Part shown: one piece after another, positions 44,423 through 51,282 of the stretch
Numbering within the stretch: position 1 is the first letter of the stretch
Layout: every line of letters begins with the position of its first letter
Assembly: GCA_025360185.1 (NCBI GenBank)
Contig: JANYCR010000240.1
Coordinates: 1-51,282 of the forward strand
DNA: 51,282 bases
Direction of reading: 5' to 3'
Source of the DNA: Leptospiraceae bacterium
Lineage (GTDB): Bacteria; Spirochaetota; Leptospiria; Leptospirales; Leptospiraceae
Made by a program: the position numbers and the translations under genes
Notes under the pieces: generated by a model
Seen by the model: the letters and a program-made list of their open reading frames with translations, nothing else
What the model was told of the DNA's origin: nothing
Database searches by the model: none

Positions 44423-46898
44423 TCACAGCATCATCGTCTTTGAGGTTTACAACTCTTACACCCTGAGTAGAGCGACCAATAACCGAAATGTCTTTTGCTT
44501 CCATGCGGATAATCATTCCCGATTGAGCAATGATGATAACTTCATCAGTCGGTTTGATGGAGGAAATTCCTACAGAGCTACCGTTCTTTTCGGTAATCTT
44601 GAGATACGTCATCCCTCGTCCACCTCGTCCCTTAGTGGCAAACTCGGAGTATTCCATTCTCTTTCCGTAACCATTTTCGGTAATTACAATAAGGTCAGAA
44701 TCTTTTTCGACAATAGTCACACCTGTCACATGATCCCCTTCGGAAAGTCTCATCCCACGAACTCCACCTGCCGTTCTTCCCTGCGTTCTAAGTTTCGCAA
44801 GATTTGTTCTGACGGCTAATCCTCGTTTGCTGGCAAGAATAACATCTTGTTCCGGCTTTAAGAGATTAACGTATATTAGCTGGTCTTTTTCATCCAGACC
44901 AATTGCGATAATTCCATTTTTCTTGGTATTAGAAAATACACTGAGTGGAGATTTCTTTATAACCCCGTTCTTCGTCGCCATAAGGATCGCATCTTCTCCA
45001 AATTCTTTAAAGGTGCATATAGAAGTAATCGTTTCATCATTTCCTAAATTGATAATTGCTTTGAGTGATTTGCCTCTTGCCTCTTTGGTTCCAACCGGAA
45101 GCTCATAGACTTTCATCATAAAAACTTTTCCACGGTTGGAGAAGAACATGAGATTATCATGAGTAGACGCTATCTTAATGATCTTAATAAAATCATCTCG
45201 CTTAGTCGACGCACCCTGCACACCTTTCCCACCACGCTTCTGACGTTTGAATGTGTCAATCGGAAGTCGTTTAATAAATTGATCTTCCGAAATTTGAATC
45301 ACCACGTCTTCGTCGTCAATCAAATCCTGCGCCTCAAAAGAAGTACTTGCAACACTTTCATTACTGATCTCAGTCTTACGGTTGGTTCCAAATTTATCCG
45401 ATACAAATTGTAGTTCAGTAGTAACAATTGCATCTACTCGCGCCGGCTTATCTAGAATATCCTTCAAGTCTGCAATGAGTTTACGAATTTCTTCTAGTTC
45501 ATTGATAATCTTTTGCACTTCTAGAGAGGTTAATCGTTGTAATCTCATGTCCAAGATTGCATCTGTCTGCACTTCCGAGAGTGGGAATGCCGACATCAAA
45601 CCAACTTTTGCTTCGCCTGGATTTTTAGAAGCACGGATAATACGAATTACTTCATCAATATTATCGAGCGCAATCTTCAAACCCTCTAAGATATGGGCTC
45701 TTTCTTCTGCTTTTCTGAGATCATACTTAGTGCGCCTAATAATGACTTCGCGACGATGCTCGATAAATGCGACTAAAACTTCTTTGAGATTAAATATCTT
45801 TGGCTTGTTATTCAGAATCGCAAGCATCGTGATTCCATAGCTTACTTGCAGTTGCGTGAGTTTAAAAAGTTGATTTAATATGACTTGGGAATTATAGTCT
45901 TTCTTGACTAAAAGTTCTACTCGCATTCCTTTTCTATTAGATAAATCTAATATTTCAGAAATACCTTCTACCACTTTTTCGTTTATAAGCTCACCAATCT
46001 TTTCGAGTAAGACTTTTTTATTTACCTGGTAAGGAATTTCTGTGATTACAATTACTTCTCGCCCCTTTGCATTCTCTTCGATTTCTACTTTAGAACGAAT
46101 TCGAATAGAGCCTTTTCCTGTTGTATAAGCGGATAATAAGCCTTCTCCACCAATTACAATTCCACCTGTCGGAAAATCCGGTCCTTGGACAATGCGAATT
46201 AAATCCCGAATCTGAATCTCTGGATTTTTAATTACTTCTACTACAGCTGCAATGGTTTCTTTTAGATTATGCGGAGGAATGTTTGTTGCCATACCTACAG
46301 CAATACCGGACGAACCATTGACTAAAATATTTGGAAAGTTTGCAGGTAAAACATCCGGTTGTTGTTTGGTATCATCAAAGTTAGGCGAAAAATTTACAGT
46401 CTCTTTATCAATATCACGTAGAAGTTCTTCTGCCATTTTAGCAAGACGCGCTTCGGTGTAACGATAGGCGGCAGCATTGTCTCCATCTACCGAACCAAAG
46501 TTACCTTGCCCGTCAATGAGCGGAACACGAAGAGAAAATTCCTGAACCATACGAACTAACGCATCGTAAACAGAGCTATCTCCGTGTGGGTGATAATTAC
46601 CTAAAACTTCCCCGACAATCTTAGCACATTTTACATAGGCTTTATCCGATCTCCAAGCTCTCTCGTTCATCGCGTGTAAAATTCGACGGTGAACAGGCTT
46701 TAGCCCGTCTCTGACATCGGGAAGAGCACGACCTACAATTACACTCATGGCATACCCTAAGTATGCGTCTTTCATTTGGTCTTCCACTTCTACTGGAATG
46801 ACTTTGATTCCATTTTTGATTGCTTCTGCGATATCCGGTCTGGATGCTGTGCTAAATTTTAAAGTTCTAGTGCTTACTTCTTCGTCTAAATTTGCCAT
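44394..46898 (-). CDS. gyrA: DNA gyrase subunit A
   Basis: Breaks and rejoins DNA in the supercoiling reaction. The 834 residues carry the quinolone region HPHGDSSVYDALVR (Ser108 and Asp112 match Ser83 and Asp87 of E. coli), and the catalytic Tyr147 in AAAYRYTEARL. The C-terminal pinwheel has the GyrA box QKRGGKG, which supports gyrase rather than topoisomerase IV. It lies downstream of gyrB, 196 bases away, with an inverted repeat in between. The residues at the quinolone positions are those of sensitive strains. Confidence 0.97.
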   Translation of the reverse strand: MANLDEEVSTRTLKFSTASRPDIAEAIKNGIKVIPVEVEDQMKDAYLGYAMSVIVGRALPDVRDGLKPVHRRILHAMNERAWRSDKAYVKCAKIVGEVLGNYHPHGDSSVYDALVRMVQEFSLRVPLIDGQGNFGSVDGDNAAAYRYTEARLAKMAEELLRDIDKETVNFSPNFDDTKQQPDVLPANFPNILVNGSSGIAVGMATNIPPHNLKETIAAVVEVIKNPEIQIRDLIRIVQGPDFPTGGIVIGGEGLLSAYTTGKGSIRIRSKVEIEENAKGREVIVITEIPYQVNKKVLLEKIGELINEKVVEGISEILDLSNRKGMRVELLVKKDYNSQVILNQLFKLTQLQVSYGITMLAILNNKPKIFNLKEVLVAFIEHRREVIIRRTKYDLRKAEERAHILEGLKIALDNIDEVIRIIRASKNPGEAKVGLMSAFPLSEVQTDAILDMRLQRLTSLEVQKIINELEEIRKLIADLKDILDKPARVDAIVTTELQFVSDKFGTNRKTEISNESVASTSFEAQDLIDDEDVVIQISEDQFIKRLPIDTFKRQKRGGKGVQGASTKRDDFIKIIKIASTHDNLMFFSNRGKVFMMKVYELPVGTKEARGKSLKAIINLGNDETITSICTFKEFGEDAILMATKNGVIKKSPLSVFSNTKKNGIIAIGLDEKDQLIYVNLLKPEQDVILASKRGLAVRTNLAKLRTQGRTAGGVRGMRLSEGDHVTGVTIVEKDSDLIVITENGYGKRMEYSEFATKGRGGRGMTYLKITEKNGSSVGISSIKPTDEVIIIAQSGMIIRMEAKDISVIGRSTQGVRVVNLKDDDAVIDFAVLEGE

Positions 46899-46953
46899 TG
46901 TTTACCTATTGATTAATTCTTATTATCCGCAATTGTATAAAATGAAACGAAAG

Positions 46954-47037
46954 TTTCTCACAGAGAACACAGAGTTCACGGAGAGTAATGATTTCATTTG
47001 TTTTTTTCTCTGTGCGCTCAGTGTGCTCTGTGAGAAA
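46954..47037. repeat. Imperfect inverted repeat (CACAGAG/CTCTGTG) between gyrB and gyrA
   Basis: Left arm 46954-46985 and right arm 47008-47037 share 12 paired bases at the outer ends (TTTCTCACAGAG), then a run of near-matches; the 22-base centre holds a T run. The arms are built from CACAGAG-type words. A single-arm relative occurs at 34902-34926. It looks like a dispersed non-autonomous repeat rather than a terminator. Confidence 0.7.
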
Positions 47038-47094
47038 ATCATGTTTTTACAATCAGTCATTATTTTATTTTTCTATCCATTGATTTTCTAAATC

Positions 47095-49050
<1,956 letters not shown>

Positions 49051-49101
49051 CTATAAGGCAACATCTTTTAGCGAAACTGGAATTAAGTCTAAAATCAAAC
49101 T

Positions 49102-50217
49102 ATGCTCAATAGAATTATAATAACCGTGTTTTTTCTAACTATTTCTAGAGAAATTTTAAGCGACAATTTACGCGAAAGACCAATTGAAAATCGAAATCTT
49201 TACCTTCCTTTTTTACTCTTTCTAGAGCCCTATCCAACGACTCCTATCGCTTTAGAAAAAGGTAAGATGAGCATCGATTCAGGAATGGCATTATCCAACA
49301 TGATTGATAATAATAATGCTGGCACGGATATAGCCGGGTATTCAAAATATAAACCAATATTTTGGAGCAACTATGCAGATATTTTCTCAGATGGACAACT
49401 TACGCCAAATAGCTATTATCTGTCAGAATATTTAAACTATGGTAGACTAGAACAGCAATCGCATTTAAAAATGGATGCTGAGATAGAGAGGTTTCATGCT
49501 AAACTGAGTTATGGATTGTTTAAGAATTTTGAAGTCGGAATAGAAATCACTGCATTGTCTTATAATACAGGAATTTTAGATGGACCAATCACCGGCTATC
49601 ATAGAGCGGTTAGCATTCCGTATCCGCTAAGAGATTTGTACCCTAACGATCAATTTGGATTCTCGCTTACAGATAACACAAAAACTTTGATTAAATCAAA
49701 AACAGGAACAAGTAGCGGCGATTCAGTATTAGACAGCAAATGGCAATTAAGTTCACAGGATGGATGGATTCCGACATTTGCCTGGATTAATTCAATCAAA
49801 ATTCCAACCGGAAATACAAATTTCTACATGGGGACAGGAAAATTAGATGTAGCCTCTGGCATTTCTGCCAAATGGAATTTCTATCGTTTTTTTAAATTCT
49901 TAAATGTTTTTGGAGTTGCCCCTACAGACCCATTCAATTCGCGGGATGTGCATATTAAGCCATTTGCAGCAGCTTCGTATACTCTTGGTTATTCGTTCAC
50001 GGAAAATTTTTCTGCCGTTACACAAGTCGATGTAAAGGGAAGTCCTTATCACTCGGGGATAAGAATGATAAACCAACCAGCAATCCTTTGGTCATTCGGA
50101 TTAAATTGGAAAATATTTACTTCCTGTGCACTCAGGGCAAACTTTACGGAAGACCCAATCACTCGAACTGTTCCCGATATAAGTGTTCAGAGTAGTTTGC
50201 TTTGTATGATGAATTAA
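49102..50217 (+). CDS. DUF3187-family outer-membrane protein, second copy
   Basis: The 371 residues have a signal peptide (1-21) and a beta-barrel-like mature region. The GILDGPITGYHRAVSIPYP and DQFGFSLTDNTKTLI segments parallel the family block seen at 7163-8338, and the C-terminus ends ...TRTVPDISVQSSLLCMMN. It is divergent from gyrB with an 87-base gap. A copy of its last 19 codons occurs 725 bases downstream, beyond the toxin-antitoxin genes. Function is unknown. Confidence 0.68.
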   Translation: MLNRIIITVFFLTISREILSDNLRERPIENRNLYLPFLLFLEPYPTTPIALEKGKMSIDSGMALSNMIDNNNAGTDIAGYSKYKPIFWSNYADIFSDGQLTPNSYYLSEYLNYGRLEQQSHLKMDAEIERFHAKLSYGLFKNFEVGIEITALSYNTGILDGPITGYHRAVSIPYPLRDLYPNDQFGFSLTDNTKTLIKSKTGTSSGDSVLDSKWQLSSQDGWIPTFAWINSIKIPTGNTNFYMGTGKLDVASGISAKWNFYRFFKFLNVFGVAPTDPFNSRDVHIKPFAAASYTLGYSFTENFSAVTQVDVKGSPYHSGIRMINQPAILWSFGLNWKIFTSCALRANFTEDPITRTVPDISVQSSLLCMMN

Positions 50218-50278
50218 AATCAAAGGTTTGCCAGAAAAACTATATTGACATTGTAATTACGATTATTATTTTATAGTA

Positions 50279-50563
50279 ATGAGATTTGAATGGGATTCCA
50301 AAAAGAATTTATCCAATCAAAAAAAGCATGGAGTGAAGTTCGAAGAAGCTCGTGAAATTTTTGATGACCCTTTACATATTTCTTTTTTGGATGAGCGGTT
50401 TAATTACTTTGAAGAACGATGGATTTCCGTTGGTCAAACTATTTCAAAAAAATTAGTTGTTACTGCACATCTTTATTTTGATGAGAATGGCGATGAAGGA
50501 ATTAGAATTATTTCGGCAAGGGAGGCTACTATACATGAAAGAGAACAGTATGAAAAAATCTGA
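50279..50563 (+). CDS. brnT: BrnT-family toxin
   Basis: The 94 residues match BrnT ribonuclease toxins: FEWDSKKNLSNQKKHGVKFEEAREIF near the start, ERWISVGQ and IRIISAREA with the conserved Glu/Arg pair near the end. BrnT cleaves RNA and is held by the antitoxin BrnA. The ATG has no Shine-Dalgarno; TTGACA at 50245-50250 lies close upstream. The 3' end overlaps the antitoxin by 29 bases. Confidence 0.9.
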   Translation: MRFEWDSKKNLSNQKKHGVKFEEAREIFDDPLHISFLDERFNYFEERWISVGQTISKKLVVTAHLYFDENGDEGIRIISAREATIHEREQYEKI

Positions 50564-50786
50564 AAGTAACTTTGAAATGAAATCAGAATATGATTTTTCA
50601 AAAGGAATTCGTGGGAGATTTTATCAACCCAAAAAAAAATCTACCACAATACGGTTGGATGATGATGTCATTCTTTTTTTTAAGAAGAAAGCAGGGGAAG
50701 ACAAACAAGGCTATCAGACTTTAGTAAACTCTGCTTTGCGAGAATACATATTCCGTAAAATGACACCAATTAAATCAAAAAAGTAA
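50535..50786 (+). CDS. brnA: BrnA-family antitoxin
   Basis: The 83 residues form a ribbon-helix-helix DNA-binding protein that neutralises BrnT and represses the shared promoter. The RHH core is STTIRLDDDVILFFKKKAGEDKQGYQTLVNSALREYI. I start it at the ATG at 50535, with GGAGG nine bases upstream, inside the end of brnT. The longer frame from 50457 overlaps brnT for 107 bases and adds residues unlike BrnA. A hairpin follows at 50800-50835. Confidence 0.88.
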   Translation: MKENSMKKSESNFEMKSEYDFSKGIRGRFYQPKKKSTTIRLDDDVILFFKKKAGEDKQGYQTLVNSALREYIFRKMTPIKSKK

Positions 50787-50799
50787 ATCAAAAATCTAT

Positions 50800-50835
50800 T
50801 GTCTGAACTATGACAAACGAATTAAAGTTCAGACA
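50800..50835 (+). terminator. Hairpin after brnTA
   Basis: TGTCTGAACT at 50800-50809 and its exact reverse complement at 50826-50835, with a 16-base loop, followed by TTTG. Probable end of the brnTA transcript. Confidence 0.55.
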
Positions 50836-50885
50836 TTTGCCCTTATCCCCTAATACGAATACGTAATCGTAGTGCTTCCACTTAC

Positions 50886-50942
50886 ACTCGAATTGTTCCC
50901 GGTGTGAATGTTCAGATTAGTTTACTTTGCATGATGGATTAG
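50886..50942 (+). pseudogene. Fragment duplicating the DUF3187 gene's 3' end
   Basis: These 57 bases translate as TRIVPGVNVQISLLCMMD plus a stop, and match the last 18 codons and stop of the DUF3187 gene at 49102-50217 (TRTVPDISVQSSLLCMMN). No upstream remainder is found: the stretch before it does not continue the gene. It is a remnant of a duplicate or of an event that placed brnTA next to this gene. The rest of 50787-51202 holds a hairpin and no ORF I can support. Confidence 0.7.
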
Positions 50943-51142
50943 ATAGGCTCCATGTAATAAAGAAGACGACTTGTCCCCCGAGGATTTTTTGCCTGAAAAC
51001 TAAATTCTTAGAAAATCTAGATAAGCATAGAAACTTTACTTTATAAGTTAGCAGCTATTTAGAATTATGCTTACATAGTCTAATTCTTGAAGAAGTAGCA
51101 TTTTTGAAAATTAATCAAATGGTGATCTATTACAGCCACCAG

Positions 51143-51282
51143 TAGGGCAAACGCATTAAAATAAGTCTTGTACATTCCCTACAATATAAAATATTGTAGA
51201 GTATGAAAGAACTAATAAATATAGTTGAGCATTTTAAAGGACTAGCGGATCCGAGAATAGAGCGTGGGAAGAAGCATTTACT
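51143..51282 (+). mobile_element. Left end of an ISAs1-like insertion sequence (cut by window)
   Basis: Upstream of the transposase start lies a candidate terminal sequence beginning near 51143 (TAGGGCAAACGCATTAA); its exact edge cannot be fixed without the other end. A short hairpin, CTACAATA at 51179-51186 and TATTGTAG at 51192-51199, sits just before the transposase ATG. Confidence 0.6.
51203..51282 (+). CDS. ISAs1-family transposase, N-terminus only
   Basis: The first 26 residues (MKELINIVEHFKGLADPRIE and on to the basic GKKHL) match the N-terminal region of ISAs1/H-repeat transposases, where a FxxLPDPR-R motif is typical. The gene continues past the window. These enzymes cut and paste the element through a DDE active site not visible here. 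There is no Shine-Dalgarno beyond a TAGAG; the ATG follows the hairpin after three bases. Confidence 0.75.
   Translation, partial: MKELINIVEHFKGLADPRIERGKKHL

Noticed and set aside
45382-45840. 152-codon ORF antisense to gyrA
   Set aside because: A shadow of a strongly conserved gene; no ribosome site and a Ser/Arg/Ile-rich, non-natural composition.
46954-47037. The inverted repeat as a gyrB terminator
   Set aside because: No T run follows the stem in the minus-strand direction, arms are imperfect and a related arm occurs elsewhere.

Overview
The window reads as a chromosomal segment of a low-GC spirochaete of the family Leptospiraceae (Leptospira or a close environmental relative). The placement rests on two tandem LipL21-type lipoproteins, an OmpL47-type repeat protein, a giant SpiroCoCo-like coiled-coil protein, two DUF3187 outer-membrane proteins, a single-domain bacterial histone, many lipoproteins with loose spirochaetal lipoboxes, and 7TM-DISM/SpoIIE and hybrid kinase/cyclase signalling proteins. 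Most of the window is ordinary, densely packed chromosome. Only the last ~1 kb looks mobile. I found no tRNA, rRNA or CRISPR array. All conclusions come from reading the sequence and recalling families; no searches were run.

Layout. 1-1.9 kb: histidine biosynthesis (hisB, cut by the window edge, then hisH and hisA). 1.9-3.7 kb: a MORN-repeat lipoprotein and a VKOR-DsbA disulfide-forming fusion. 3.8-6.1 kb: an arsenosugar-type cluster (ArsS radical SAM protein, peroxidase-like CMD protein, divergent TIGR04283-type glycosyltransferase), followed by the tRNA selenouridine synthase mnmH. 7.2-11 kb: a DUF3187 protein and a 7TM/SpoIIE/TPR phosphatase. 11-13.6 kb: tmk, map, a bacterial histone and two small unknown proteins. 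13.6-20.5 kb: the 1141-residue coiled-coil protein, aroA, two LipL21-type lipoproteins and cysE.

20.5-31.6 kb (minus strand) is the most unusual part: eight genes with overlapping or nearly overlapping ends. In order of transcription they encode a PqqD-like protein, an ATP-grasp ligase, a fold-III PLP decarboxylase-like enzyme, a urea transporter fused to an M23 peptidase, a TPR/beta-barrel protein, a TPR protein, an NMT1/SsuA-like binding lipoprotein, and a sensor kinase carrying a receiver and an adenylate cyclase domain. I read it as one unit that makes or modifies an amino-acid-derived or peptide compound, handles the cell envelope, and senses a ligand. It is the best candidate here for an undescribed system. 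A divergent protein with two cyclic-nucleotide-binding folds, both lacking the usual phosphate-binding Arg, starts about 0.3 kb upstream.

31.9-49 kb: lipid enzymes (PlsC, DAG kinase-like), an RRM protein next to a free-standing FAS-I-type acyltransferase, an OmpL47-type protein, lipoproteins, a MarR regulator, a FadL-type porin, ruvC, a Thr-type alkaline-phosphatase-superfamily protein, and gyrB-gyrA separated by an inverted repeat. 49.1-51.3 kb: a second DUF3187 gene, a BrnT/BrnA toxin-antitoxin pair, a fragment duplicating the 3' end of that DUF3187 gene, and the start of an ISAs1-like insertion sequence cut by the window edge.
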